From Sphagnum compactum (taxonomy: Eukaryota; Bryophyta; Sphagnopsida; Sphagnales), in contig OZ234494.1 of the NCBI GenBank assembly GCA_965153455.1, forward strand, positions 24,853,354-24,917,353: a stretch of 64,000 bases of DNA, given 5' to 3'. The position numbers and the translations under genes are program-made. This document shows, in pieces, positions 50,411 to 63,200 of the stretch. A model generated the notes under the pieces. It had not been told where the DNA came from and searched no databases. It was given only the letters and a program-made list of their open reading frames with translations. Numbering within the stretch: position 1 is the first letter of the stretch; every line of letters begins with the position of its first letter.

Positions 50411-51944
50411 CCTATTGAATCAATTTCCTATTCATTTTGACGTTCATTTTGATTACTTTCTAAAATTGTTAATCTAAAATTTCATTTGATGTGAACAAAA
50501 ATTGATCATTAAATTGAATTTCCCTAATGTTGATTAACTTTGTGACCACCTTGGATAAAAACACAATCAAAGGAGCCACCCAATTGAGTGGACACTCTTT
50601 AAAGCTACATTTTTATATGTTTGAAAGATCACAAGTGAAGCATAATAGTTTGAATTGTCATAATTTTTTTGGAATATTTTCTATTAATTGCAAAGTTTAC
50701 ATGCTCAAAACATGACACAAATCAAAAATGTTTTTGCATGTTCAATGCACTCAAACCTTGAGAATGGACAATCCTTGTTTTTTTCAAACATTTTTTTTTT
50801 CTACCAAATGTGCACCATTCTTTTGAAATTGGAGAGGATGTTAACATTCATTACAAGGGTAAAAATATTTGAACTAATGAAAATTATTTTTATAACTGAT
50901 TTGAGCACATTTGGTTCAAAAATGTTTTTGACCCTAAAGATTATGGGTTTTGGAAATGTGCTTTTAACAAAAGTTGTTCATTTTTATGTGATAGAGGGCA
51001 TGAATGCATAATGTACATGATATAAAATCAATTTGTAGTCAAAATGTACTTATATCTAAAATGTAGTGTTAAAGGGGCTACCCATAATACAAAATTTTTA
51101 ATTATATACTAACACAAAAATGACACATGTCATGTGTAGTCCTTGGAAAAGGACTTTTACTTTGGCGCCCCTAGTTCCTCTGATTGTGTTCATCCCCTTG
51201 GGCTTCATTTTAGCCTTGCCAAAGGCTTCAATATGTGTATGGAAGTTTTTATTTTGTTGTAATTTGTTGTTCAATTTGTTTTTTGGTTTTGGAATAGTTC
51301 CTACAATTTGTTCATTTTGGGAATTTAATTCATCACCTTTTTATGTGTGGAACTCTTTGATATGGTACCTTTGGTTGCAAAGAAGGTGATTTGATGCACA
51401 TAATGGGGGCGAAATACTTCTATGATGTTTTGTTCAAAATATTTGCATTGATTATACAAGTTGAACCTCAAGGGTTTAAGAAGACTAGAGCATTAACACA
51501 TACATATTGGTCAGAAGATTTAGATACAATAGTTGAGTGGGCTTTGTGAGATAAAATGACCTTGATAGATGTCATGTATAAAGGGACAATGATTAGTTTA
51601 CATTCCGACAATGTTAAAAATAATTGAATTTGATTCTAGTGTGTGAACCATTCCTTGTCAAGTAAATGCCATTCTAATTCCCTCTATAATGACATTTCTA
51701 TGTTCATGTGTAGCCCAAAATCATGTAAATGAAAAATTATTTTTACTTAATGACATGGCAAGTTGGGGGTGTGAACATCGAATCAAGGCGACACTTGATA
51801 ATATGGTGTGAATGGAACAAGTTAGGGTTACTAGTTGAGCTTTCTATTTTTTTTGGCATGAGTGCATGTGTACTTCTTGCATGGAAATGGTGTAGATAAA
51901 CTCTTGGCTCAAAGTTTGGAAGTGGTGACTTTGTATAGGTTGTT
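50411..51944. other. Right-arm AT-rich DNA without genes
   Basis: Matches 28.75-29.65 kb in reverse in several stretches, notably 51.12-51.48 against 29.1-29.45. ORFs there are not conserved in both arms. Confidence 0.55.
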
Positions 51945-52008
51945 ACACACCTAACAATACTATTAAAATATTAATATTGACATTAATATTATTATTGTTA
52001 GATGTGAT
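51945..52008. repeat. Hairpin element beside (TA)n, right arm (MITE-like)
   Basis: ACACACCTAACAATA pairs with TATTGTTAGATGTG with AT-rich inner pairing. Partner of 28674-28736. Base pairing is largely kept despite substitutions in both arms. Confidence 0.72.
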
Positions 52009-52010
52009 TT

Positions 52011-52015
<5 letters not shown>

Positions 52016-52051
<36 letters not shown>
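52016..52051. repeat. (TA)n microsatellite, right arm
   Basis: About 18 TA units, longer than the partner at 28644-28670. Confidence 0.9.
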
Positions 52052-52054
<3 letters not shown>

Positions 52055-53499
52055 ATTGGCATGTTTTTGGATTGTATGTTTGATGAATGTGAGCATCACA
52101 TTTTAATGAGTTTAGTTTTTTTGTACAATTTTTTTGCATATCGCATTTGTGATTTCCTATTTCTTAAATGGCATTAAAGTATGATTATGTTCATGATAAG
52201 GAATTTTAGTGAGATTTCCAACTAAAAATGAAAGATTTAAAAAATCGCATTTGAACATTTAAAGGACGAAAAAGTTGACAGCAACATACATGAATCTATT
52301 GCAAAAAAGTGAAATTAATGTTTTAAATGAAGTTTTGATAAAATTTTAAAACAAAGATGTTGAACAAAAAATATATTTTTCACCTCTTTTGAAGTTCTAA
52401 TGGAATTTTTTGTTTGCTTGATAAGTAAAACAAAAACAAATTTGTTAAAAAAATGGTGAAATTTGGTTAAAATGTGCCAAATTTAGTGATGTATATATTA
52501 TGAATATATATACATATAGAATATCATTTTCCAAGAAGTTGAAGAAGGGAAAAAAAAAACTGAAAAGTTCTTAAATGAAATTACAATGTTGGATCAATTA
52601 AACCAATTTTGTGGTAAGGGCCATAACATTTTTAGAGGTGAAAAGGTTCCAAATAAAAGAGTGCCCTAATATGTAATAAGGGAAATGCATTTTCAAATTA
52701 TGTTATTGAGCTTCAAAAGTATTTTTTAAATATCTTTAAAAATATTAGGCTCGGCACTACGATGCAATATAAGATGTTCACAAGCTTTAATTTTTTTACT
52801 TTATATTTTGCCCATGGATCATAATAATGGTGTTAAACATCCAATGCACATTCAAAAATTTAGGTTTAAAGTACTTTTAAAAACTATAAACTTATTTCGA
52901 TTATTATGACCAAAGTTTTTGGATTATTAAAGAATTTATTGATGAAATTTGAAAAAAAATTCATAACATTCATGCAATTGGTTACAATATGCTTCTTGGG
53001 TTTAATGTGACTTACTAATTAAATGAATATGATTATACAATGACATTTTAAAACAAAAGGGATGGCTCATGGAATTTTTTATATGGGTATTATCAACCAC
53101 ATCATAATTTGCAAACTTGAAAAAAACATTTATAAATCATAGTGATATTTAGTGACAATATTGAATTAATGATTTTATGAAATTAAATTTGAACATTTGG
53201 AAAGAAATGTCAATGAAAAACCATCATTAGTTATGCCAAGCTTGAGGAATATCCAAATATATGAAAATATTATGTGAATTAAAAAGTTTGGTTATGCAAA
53301 TGAACAAAGATTATACAACCATTTCAATAGCAAATAATAATTATATGAATTTTTTTGTGATGTTGAAAGAATTCTTGGATTGACATGTGTGATGCCATTG
53401 CTTTTAGAAGTTGTCCAAAGTCTATCAATATTTGCTCAAAATTTAAATAGAGACATTTGCATGTGATTATGTGCAAGTAGTGATGTTGCATCAATCTAA

Positions 53500-54110
53500 T
53501 TTGTATGGACAATGCTTGTACAATGGTGATGTATTTTAGTGATTTATTTCAAACTTTCAAAGACATTCCAAATTGTTGTTATTATGATTTGTGCATTGTT
53601 TGGTGGACTAAAAAAACTACTTGCTATTGGATGTACATGTATTCTCTTCAAGTTCAACAAAAAAATCATATGTGTCACACAATTGATATTACCACTAGTG
53701 TGGGTGAGCATGGTGTTAGTTTGTGGAACTACAGTCTATGAAAAGGAAGTGCACATCAATGGCACATGTGTTGATTAATGATCTCAAAATATGTGTTTCC
53801 CATGTTAAGAATTAATGAATACAATTGGGATTATATGAAGATTATCTTAGGATTATATACCCCATTAATAAGTGTAATTAAAAATTGAACGTATTTTTCT
53901 TGTCCATTTGGCCAACCTAGTTGGTCATTTTTTGCAACTTGCCATTTTAAATCCATGTAGGTAGTGGTGATTAGATTGCCACCTTGTTTGATGAACCACA
54001 TATGACTCAACAAGCATTATCTATTGCCATTAAAATGAAGAAAAACAACAAGGTAACACTATACAATCTCCTTTTGATTGTAACCATACTTCCATATTAT
54101 GAGAGAATGG
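53500..54110 (+). repeat. Direct repeat of two spacer segments, immediately outside the right arm
   Basis: 53.58-53.75 matches 40.47-40.65 (TTTGGTGGACTAA, AGTTCAA, ATTGATATTACCACTA and GGTGTTAGTTTGT-like words). 53.80-54.10 matches 42.95-43.30 (CTAGTTGGTCATTTT, TTTAAATCCATGT and GTGGTGATTAG words). In the spacer these two parts are 2.3 kb apart. Confidence 0.75.
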
Positions 54111-54839
54111 TTGTAAGCTAAGGTGGTTCATTTCAATGAATACATCATTTCCTAAAAATTCATACGGTAATTTATTGTGATATAATTGGTTAAATGGGGA
54201 ATTACATGATGGTTAATGAATTAAAAAAAATCCATATGAAGAGTGACTATTTTAAATGACTTTTAAACATATATGTCAAAAGAAAAAAAAAATTCTTCAA
54301 AAACATGATTATGATATGATTATAAGAATATAATGCATTAGACCATTCAAAAATTCATGATTTTTAAAGGTTAAAGCTTTTTTTAACAATTTTTTTACAT
54401 TTTAATATATCATATATTGAATCCTTATAAAATATCTCAAATAAAAACCCTACCAAAAAATGCGTGTATAGAATGACATAAACATAAACCAATTCATATT
54501 TTAAAAATCCATTATTATATATTTGGTGCATTTATATTTATATTTAGCCATAAATTGAACCCATGACCTTTATGTGAGAGTTGAAGAAAAAAAAGTGGCA
54601 AATCAGGGCTAAACCTACATGGCACTATTTTGGAAGGAAAATCAATTGGTTCCAAAAAAAAACAAAACAAAAAATAAATAAATAAATAAAGAAGAAAAAA
54701 CTTGTGATTTGAAAAACCAAGATGCAAGTTAAGGTTCAACTCAAGCATTCAATTTGCTTCAATGAGTCCAAATTGGTTTTTAAGAATTTGGACCTTGGAC
54801 CCCATCTAAAGTGGCCCTTAATTTGTTAAAATAATAAAA

Positions 54840-55440
54840 AAGTTCAAAATAAAAAATTATGTAATATTAATTACCCAGAACCAATCAAATTGAACTAAAT
54901 TTGCTTAAAATATAGAATCAAATTTATAGCTTTTTTTAAAAAAATTTAATGAAGTTGTACTTATGTACTTAAAAAAAACTTAAATCTATTTAACGAAGTA
55001 ACACCCTAGTTCAAGTTCTAATTGAATTTTATAGAAAAAAAAAAAATCTTTAGTCAAGTTTCAATGGTGATTCCAAAATAATAGAACCTCCAACCTGGAG
55101 ATCCTAAAACTTGACCTATAACCTACATCTTAGGTATCTAATCCCATAAGCTACCAACATTGATATTATATATAAATTGTCTTATTACAATTTCAATACC
55201 ATGACAAGAGTGATGTGTTCAAAGGTTCCATAGTTTTATACTAGACCAACACTACTAATTTTCCCCCAATCACCATTATACTATCATAGTACCTTTAATT
55301 ATCAAATAATTAATCAATAAATGTCTAATTAATGATAATTAATCAAATAATTATCAACAAATGTCAAATTTTCTCAAACTTAGCTCTTCATGAGTCTCAA
55401 TGTCGAAAGTGTTAGAAAATTTTATTTGCCCTTATTATTT
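54840..55440 (+). repeat. Inverted repeat flanking the GDSL gene, left copy (~0.6 kb)
   Basis: Matches the reverse complement of 59585-60240. Shared words include GTTCAAAATAAAAA, AAGTTCTAATT, AATGGTGATTCCAA, CCTAATCCCATAA, ATACCATGACAAG and AATTT(T)CCCCCAATCACCAT. The outer end is near GTTCAAAATAAAAA; the inner end is near 55.44 kb. The copies differ by many substitutions and an insertion of about 110 bp in the right one. Confidence 0.82.
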
Positions 55441-55670
55441 GATTGCCCGCTGTAAAGCTTGGTGGTGAGCTATGCCTAAATAGTGCCAAAATACTTCGCA
55501 TATACTATTTTTTTCCCACCTCAACTATAGGAATTTTAGGAACAATAGGTAGTGTTTAGTGCTACTGAGTCACAATTCTCTAGTGATAAATAGTAAAAAA
55601 TATTTCTAAATTTAGAGCAAAAGCCTAGAGGCAATATGTTGATTTGTAAATCCTAAACCCTAAAACCTCC

Positions 55671-55686
55671 ACACACACACACACAC
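55671..55686. repeat. Short (CA)n microsatellite
   Basis: Eight CA units. Confidence 0.85.
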
Positions 55687-56042
55687 TATGAAGTTGGACG
55701 GGGCTTTCAGAAGTTGGGGGTTAAAAATGAATTAAAATTGATAATTGGATAATTTATCATTTTGGCTTTAAGAGTTGTTTTCAAGAGCAATAAAATGCAA
55801 AACTCCATAGCCTATTAAACACCCAAAGAGAGTTTTTATCGCATTGATCACATGTGCAATTGAAGAAACAATATATGCTTTTACTAAGTGATTAAAGAAA
55901 GAACCCTTTTTTTGTGATAATTAGAGTGTTACTATTTATCACCAAATCTTTGTTATTGCTCTAAAGCCAACATACCTTATTGGCACTCGATGTATGTATG
56001 AATGACTTTCAAGATATTTTTCGATTATTTTTTTTGGGCCAT

Positions 56043-56620
56043 TTACTCGTCTACAAGCTGCTTTAAATCGATTTCACAAATCTCATGAAAACTCAAACCA
56101 AGACCAATGAGTTGAAAACTCAGTCCATGACGATGAAATTCATTATAGGTATTTGATAAGAAAGAATATTCAATGTTGTTTTCATTTGCCTTGTCAACAA
56201 TGTTGCCTTCAGCTATCACACGACTAATCCAAGCTATTAGGAGACCTAGTAGCAATTGGTTGTTCCTGAGTTTATTTGCTTCATTAAACAACTTGCCAAC
56301 TAAGTTTCATAATGTGTCAATGGTAACAGTTTGACCATCAATCGTGCATACCAAAGGACCAATTCGAACGAGTCTTGGGATGTTTGGGCCATCACCCAAC
56401 ACTGTGCATGCAAGGCGCATGGTCTTTTGTAATCTATTGAATGATGGGTCCTTAGCATTATCATGCATGCAAGCAAAACATTCATTAGCTTTAGAATCAC
56501 AAAGGCGAGAAGAATGATCACCATGCTCGCATCACTTGCAAACCATTTTTCAACCAATGCTCCTTCTGCTGCTCCTGCTGCTTGCGTCACTTGCAAAACC
56601 ATTTTCAACCGTGCTCCTTC
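56043..56620 (-). pseudogene. Unrecognised protein-coding relic interrupted by one TGA
   Basis: One minus-strand frame reads coherently from about 56.51 kb (RLCDSKANECFACMHDNAKD), through RLACTVLGDGPNIPRLVRIG and GPLVCTIDGQTVTIDTL, to a single TGA at about 56306. It then continues in the same frame with NLVGKLFNEANKLRNN to a stop at 56043. Composition looks protein-like on both sides of the TGA, which suggests a recently broken gene or exon. I do not recognise the family. It is transcribed away from the GDSL gene and lies with it between the same inverted repeats. Confidence 0.5.
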
Positions 56621-56755
56621 TGCTGCTTCTGCTGCTGCCGTGTGCTGTTCAGTCGTGTGGCTGCTCATGTCATGTGTCGTCAGCTGCTGTACCTAATCGA
56701 TAGTCACTAGTGTGCTTTCCAAGATCATGAGTTTGTCAGGTGCAGCAGCTGCTCT

Positions 56756-56763
56756 TATAAAAA
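56756..56763 (+). promoter_or_regulatory. TATA box of GDSL gene
   Basis: TATAAAAA in the context GCTCTTATAAAAAGCGC, about 190 bp before the ATG at 56954. Confidence 0.65.
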
Positions 56764-56953
56764 GCGCATTCATCTCGATCGGGTGCAAAATAATAGGGTT
56801 CAAGCTCCAGTAGTGCATAGGGTTTGAAGCTGAACCATTTTTTTCTGACATGCTTGAAGGATTTTTTTCGAACCGTAAGGGCAGCTAGCTAGACTTGTAG
56901 TCTAATTATATCACCAGGAAAATTGGAAATCTGCTGCTACAGTTATCATAGTG

Positions 56954-59387
56954 ATGGTGTTGAGGATGAAGGAGTTAGTTACTTTCCTTATTGGTGTGAT
57001 TGTGACATGTGTGATTGCGGCCAGCTTCGCAGAGGTGCAGGTGGTCGATGCAATTCACTCTGTGCCTGGGTACTTTGTGCTGGGGGACTCCACTCTGGAT
57101 GTGGGTGAGAACAATTATCTGCCAAATGCGTATCATGCCAACTTTCCTCCATATGGTGAAACCTTCTTTCACAGGCCCACTGGTCGCTTCAGCAATGGCC
57201 GTAATGTGGGCGATTTTATCGGTATGTGGGGGATCTTTCCAATCTCTGGTTTTTCATAGTACACGAGTCACAATGATCTCTCAGCATCATGTTGGAAATT
57301 GGTAGTAAATGATGGGAGAGTTTTGAGAATGAAGAGGAAACATTTCAAGATTCAAACATCTCAAATTCAATTCAAGCATCTTCTTTCTCTTGCACTTTTG
57401 AATCTTCTTCATTAATTCTCTTGTGCTCTAACAAACTATAAAGAGTTGTGAATGGTAAATTAGCTACTTGGGTTGCTCTAGAATGAATGGTTTTTTGACA
57501 AAGAAGTCAGCAAGTTAAGTTACTCATTTCCTCGATGCATTAGGGTACATAGATTTGTGGAAATTTGTAAGCTAAGATACCAATTTCTCTCAATGTGTAT
57601 ACATTTGTGGGAATTCTCACTTGCAGCTCAGGCATTAGCACTTCCCTTTGCACCTCCATATCTGCAACCCAATGCAACATTCTACAAGGGTGTAAACTTT
57701 GCATCTGGAGGAAGTGGGCTCCTTAACACCACAAACCCTGGCTTGGTAAGGTTCATTTCTCTTGCAAATTTGTCTTGGCATAAACAAACATTGCATATAA
57801 AAATTTGTGGATTTTTCGAAAGTTACATTATGTGTTCCATTATCATACACCAAGTGTGTAATGACCTCAACATCATGCAATCTCCTTTATGATGAGGACA
57901 TTTGGAAAGTTTCAGGTGTCAAACAAAGTTACTTTTGCAAACTCTCATTCTTCACGGATATTTTGATCTAGAGATCTGATTTGCAACTGTGCATCTCTTT
58001 AACTATGGTAGCAGACCCAGCAACCATGATTCCAATTCTAAGCTTTTTTGTGTGAATCATTGGGAGTGAATGATCAACAGGCGGTTACCTTCAATGTCCA
58101 ATTGGAGCAATATAAGAATGTCTCAACATTGTTGGAGAAAGAGTTGGGAGTGCATGCAGCCCAAGAGCTAATTTCCAGGTCCCTATTTCTTATATGTGTT
58201 GGTGTTAATGATGTCATATTTGGCAACCGTACTAATCCCACAACCCAAAAACAATACAGTACAACCCAATACACCAACCTGCTGCTTGAAGCTTATAAAA
58301 GTGGCATTAAAGTAAGCTTTCATCACTTGCCTATGGTTCTTCTGACATAAAATGACTACTGAAAATATCATGATGTGTGGGTTGATTAAGCTATGGAAAT
58401 GACTATTTTGTTGCATAATTTTCCAAAGTCAGTTTTAGAGATATTTAATTGCCATTTACTACTTGGTTTGTTCATTTCTCCTCAAAACTGACAGAATTAG
58501 TTTGGGGATTTGTTCTAGTAACAAAGGATTTTGGTTGCCAAAGTAAATTCATTCATGAAGACTTCATTTGGGGTTTCCTCTTTTGGTAATGTAGTAGCCT
58601 ATAGGGTTTGCTGTTCATGTGGGTGTATGTTATGAATCCTTGGCAGACATTGTATGCATCGGGGACGAGGAAAATAGTTTTGTTTGGAGAAGGAGTTGAT
58701 GGGTGTGAACCTATTGTCAGACTTCAAAACAACTCTCAATGTGTCGACTTCTTCAATGAGCTAGCCCTTGAGTTTGAGGCAGGTTTGAAGCAACTGGTCG
58801 ATGAATTCAATGTTATAATCCCTGGCCTCTACCTTGTGTTAGCATACCAATACAATATTGAACATGATATGATCACAAACCCTCAATCTTTTGGTACGTG
58901 AATCTTTATGGATTATCATGTAGATTAAAAAAAGTGTTTAACGGATTGTATTCCCTGCTTTTTAAAATTTCGGTCATAAACATGCATTAGAAATTCATTA
59001 CATTTTGTTGAAATTACCAGTGAAACATTTTTGTTAGGCCAGCTTGAACATAATGCACCAAGCATGAGCTTATAGAATTGACCTAATTTGGTTGCAAATA
59101 TCGAAACTATTTTCACATCCACTTTGTTGATTGTTACAGGCCTTAAAAATGCGACAGCAGGATGTTGTGGAGCAGGCATCCTTAACGCACAATACCAATG
59201 TGGAACAAAGGTTCCAACGAATGTAACTGGAGTTCATCAAACATTGTGCAAACACCCATCTGAGTACCTATATTGGGATTTGATTCACAATACAGAATAT
59301 GTTGACAAAGTGAAATTCCAATATTATTGGGATGGCAATACCTCTGTTGTGTACCCCTTCAATCTTAGAACCCTAGCATTAGTGTAA
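56954..59387 (+). CDS. GDSL-type (SGNH) esterase/lipase, secreted, 370 aa, five exons
   Basis: Exons: 56954-57221, 57627-57745, 58081-58311, 58647-58893, 59140-59387; all GT-AG and in frame. The start is the first ATG of the frame. Residues about 5-33 form a signal peptide ([19 protein letters not shown]). Block I is FVLGDSTLD with Ser46 as nucleophile (Thr follows where Leu or Asn is usual). Block II is FASGGSG (Gly118), block III GVND (Asn172), and block V WDLIH with Asp335 and His338. GCEP and TAGCCGAG match the conserved segments of plant GDSL proteins, and the five-exon layout is the usual plant one. Such enzymes hydrolyse extracellular esters, including cutin-related or cell-wall acyl groups; this one's substrate is unknown. 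The gene is intact and lies between inverted repeats of about 0.6 kb. Confidence 0.93.
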
Positions 59388-59584
59388 TAAATCTGTGCCC
59401 GTCACCTTAAATGCCTTCCTAAATCACCTCCCAAATTACAAACTAAGAAGGTACTAATCAGATGTGTGAGGAAGTGCATTCGAGACATGTTGAAGAAAGA
59501 TAATCTAATCACATATGATTATCAAATATAGCAATTAAGATTGTGCCTTCACTCATTAATGAGAACCTAGAGTTCCCCTCTTGG

Positions 59585-60240
59585 ATGAAGGTTGTTTGTA
59601 ATGTCAAACAAATTTCTAGACCTTCAACATTGCGACTCGTGAGTAGCTAATTTTGAGAAAAATCGACATTTATTGAAAATAATTTGATTACCTCTCGAAT
59701 GTTAAAATTTACTATAGTAGTATCATGGTGATTGGGGGAAATTAGTAGTTTTGGTTTAGTATCAACTATCAAACCTTGAACATATCAACCTTGTCATGGT
59801 ATTTGGGCATTCTTTTTTAAAAAAAATCATACGAGTCGGTTTTGGTATTGCTTCTAAGACTTCTTTTTGCCTAGTGTGAGTGTGAGATAGGTATAAATTC
59901 TTGATATCGAAATTGTTATAAGATAATTTTATATACTAATGTTGATAGGTTATGGGATTAGGCAAGTTAAGATCTAGGTTATACGTTAGGTTCTAGAATC
60001 TCTAGGTCGCAAGTTTCAAATTATCTTGGAATCACCATTGGAACTTCACCAAGGAACTGGCCCTTTTACAAAAGTGAATTAGAACTTACCCCATTAAACA
60101 TATTCAAGTTTTTTAAATACATAAGTAAAATGTCATAAAAAAAAACTATCAGCTTGGTTCTATATTTTAAGCAAGTTATTGCAATTTGATTGGTTGTACA
60201 TAATTAATATTATATAATTTTTATTTTGAACTTTGTGCAC
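59585..60240 (-). repeat. Inverted repeat flanking the GDSL gene, right copy (~0.65 kb)
   Basis: Partner of 54840-55440 in opposite orientation. It begins about 200 bp after the GDSL stop codon, so may overlap the 3' UTR. It has about 110 bp not present in the left copy (roughly 59.81-59.92 kb). Confidence 0.82.
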
Positions 60241-63200
60241 TAGTTGAACGGTATAGTTCTATTGTACACAATATTTCTGGGTTTAGTTATGTGTAATGGA
60301 GATGGAATTGGATCTAGTCTTAAACTAGATCAACCCAAAATTCATTGTGAAAATGATTGAGATCAAAAGTTTTAGAAATCAAAAGAATCAATTTCAAAAG
60401 AGGATTGAAAGTTTAGTAAAAACAAAAAAACAAAAGTTAGGACTAGGATTGAAGGTGTTTTTGAAATCAAGAACCAAACAACATTCATATATGCTTAATA
60501 TTACCGTGGGTCCTTAATCCTTACCAAGCTAGCACTTGCAAAAAGGGTGATCTTGTTTCAAGTCTTAAGCAGTGGTTGAATGCTTATTTTGTTATATGAC
60601 GTAAAAACCTCCAAATTTTTTTTTAATGTAAATGAAAGATAGCATTTTATGTGTTTTTTCATGCCCATGTTATCTACCTTAAATTGTGTTTAATTATGTT
60701 GCTATGTTAAATTGTTAATGTGTGAAATTCCTTCACATGAATTTCTTTTGTTTTCTACAAATTGTGATAGCATGAATCCTCAAGATGGATCCAAGTGAAA
60801 ACTATGGGCATCCTAACTAATGAATATAAAAGAAACTTTATTTAAGTTGTGACAAATCATAGATGTTAAAAACACATATGATAGAATGAGTGAGTGTTGG
60901 GGAAATTAAAATTCTTTCTAGTTGTTGTTGTTGCAACTCTTGGTTTTGAATCATTGAACATGTCAATAATGACTTGTCTAAGAAAATAGTTGCCTATCAT
61001 TTGAGACTGCAACTTTGCACGTGTGATTGAAAAAATAAACCAACAGTTTTTACGAGTGACAAAAATGAACTAAATCTTTGAACAAAAACATGTTCAAGAA
61101 AATGTAGTACATCTAAAACGATTGAAATGGAATAATATATGTTGGGTGAAATAGAACTTAATACATGACATAATTTAATATTAATATTTATAATTATTGC
61201 AAATGTAGTTTACATTGAAATTTCCTTGGACACAAAATGGGAAATGCTTATGACCAAAATCATTTAGTATAATAACAAATCAAATATAAAATAATATCCT
61301 GAAGCAACTTAACCCAACAAATACTCAAAATATTTAAAATTTTCAAAAGACTAATACGCACACCATGTGTCACATACATCACTTTCACGACAAATAAAGT
61401 TCATTCATATGGATGTTTATTCAAAATTCATATTTTTCATATTTTCATATTTTTCATATTTTCCATATTTTCCTACTTGAAAATATTTTCAATATACTAT
61501 CATACTCCGATTTTAAGAATCCTATTTAAATTTAACTAGATTATAATTTTTCTTTTTCCCAAATAAATTGCACCTTTTTTTTTTTCAAATGATTTGAAGA
61601 AAAAATTGAAAAAAAACTTCCCTTGAATGCTTGTCCTACTTAATTTTATTTATTTTGGGAATGTTCTAATGCTCCTTGTTGAGTTTGAAGCGACATTGTT
61701 TAGGCAAGCATGAATTAGTACCTACCATTAGTTTACTTCTTAATGTTTCCAACAACAATATCTTAAGTTTTATTTATTTAAATTCTTATAAAACATTAGT
61801 CAAACCTTGTGTAAAATCTCACAAGACACCTCGAGGATGCCCGAATATAAGTCATTAGGGGTATTCAACATCTCCCATAGGACAATGGGTTGAAGCTTAA
61901 ATTCTCGTAAAAGAGGAAGAATTGGTACTTAGCACAAACCTACTCCATGGTGTTTACAACAACAATACCATAGTACCTTGGCCATTTCGACACACGTTCA
62001 TCGAATAATTAAATTTATTTTGAAAAATTCATTTCAACAAATGAAATATTCCTAAATATTCACTAATATCCTTCACAATATTTTTTGATTTGAAAGAAAT
62101 AATGTTTGAAAAATTTCAACAATTCTGAAAATAATATAATTAGTGTTGAATTGGCCAAGGTACTTCTAGGGTATCTTATTATTTTAAGTTTTTATAGAAC
62201 ATTAGTCAAAGCTTGTGCAAAACCACACAAGGCCATGGAGGGACACCCCCAATATAGCTTGGGTAGGGGGGTATTTAGGTTCTCCTACCCAACAAGTGTG
62301 GTTTTGAAGCTTAGATTCTCCTAGGGTCACCATTGAGTTCATAGGGTTGGGAAACTTGTACCCCATGGACCTAACTTTTGCTTAGTCACACAATATCGTA
62401 AAAGTCACACTATATTATATTTATTGGATATTTTACCACATTTGCTCATATACTAAAACATTTCATTAAAATTGGAGTTTAGTTTGAATTCCACCAAGTG
62501 CCATTCATTCCACAAAACACAAATGATTTTGAACTATATATTTCTAACCTTTGCTCTATATGCTAAAAAAATTACATGGATAATTTGGGGATATAAGAAT
62601 TTCTACCATACTAAACATTAGGTGGAGAATTTGAGGATATAATTTCTAGCATACTCAACACTAAATGGATAATTTGGGATGATGATTTCTAGCATAGTAC
62701 AAACCATTCTAACATTTCTATTTTGTGCTTTTTTTGAGATTTAAAACTCATCTCTCATTTAGGCTAGATTAATTTTCTAGCAATTATTGGGCCACATTTA
62801 CAAAGAGCAATTCTAGGAGGAAATCTAGGCATGGAAAGCTGGTGAGTTGAAAGTCTATAAATTCATGGAGTTAAAAATGAGATAGCACCCACAAAGATTC
62901 CAAGCAAATTGTTATCCATTTTTGGAACAAACTACATATCCTTGCAATGTAGAGGAGGAGGAGGTTCCATTCATTAGCCCTGGGGCCACCTTTAGCCACC
63001 TTTAGCCCCACTAAAATTGTGAATTGATTGATGATGCCCTAGTCAAACAACAAGAGAATGAAGTATGTTTATAGTAAACAATCTCCTTATTTGGGTGGGG
63101 GAGTAGGGAGTGGTGATGGTGGTGGGTGTGTTTGGGGGGAGAGGGGGAGAGAGAAGTCAAGGACCCAACAACAATCATGGCACAAAAGCTCCGAGGTTTT

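Larger units (their letters stand above)
43980..53270 (-). repeat. Right arm of the large inverted segmental duplication (~9.3 kb)
   Basis: Inverted partner of 27420-40410. Closest similarity is across the RING-CH gene (44.4-46.1 kb), including introns. It lacks the left arm's 31.08-34.75 kb block with the methyltransferase, the solo LTR and about 380 bp of RING-CH 5' region. It has about 1.7 kb (48.4-50.05) not found at the equivalent left position, part of which matches 34.0-34.4 kb. Confidence 0.9.

Noticed and set aside
51120-51389. Hydrophobic plus-strand ORF of 89 aa as a membrane protein
   Set aside because: The inverted copy near 29.1-29.45 kb does not keep the frame, and hydrophobic runs come from T-rich sequence.
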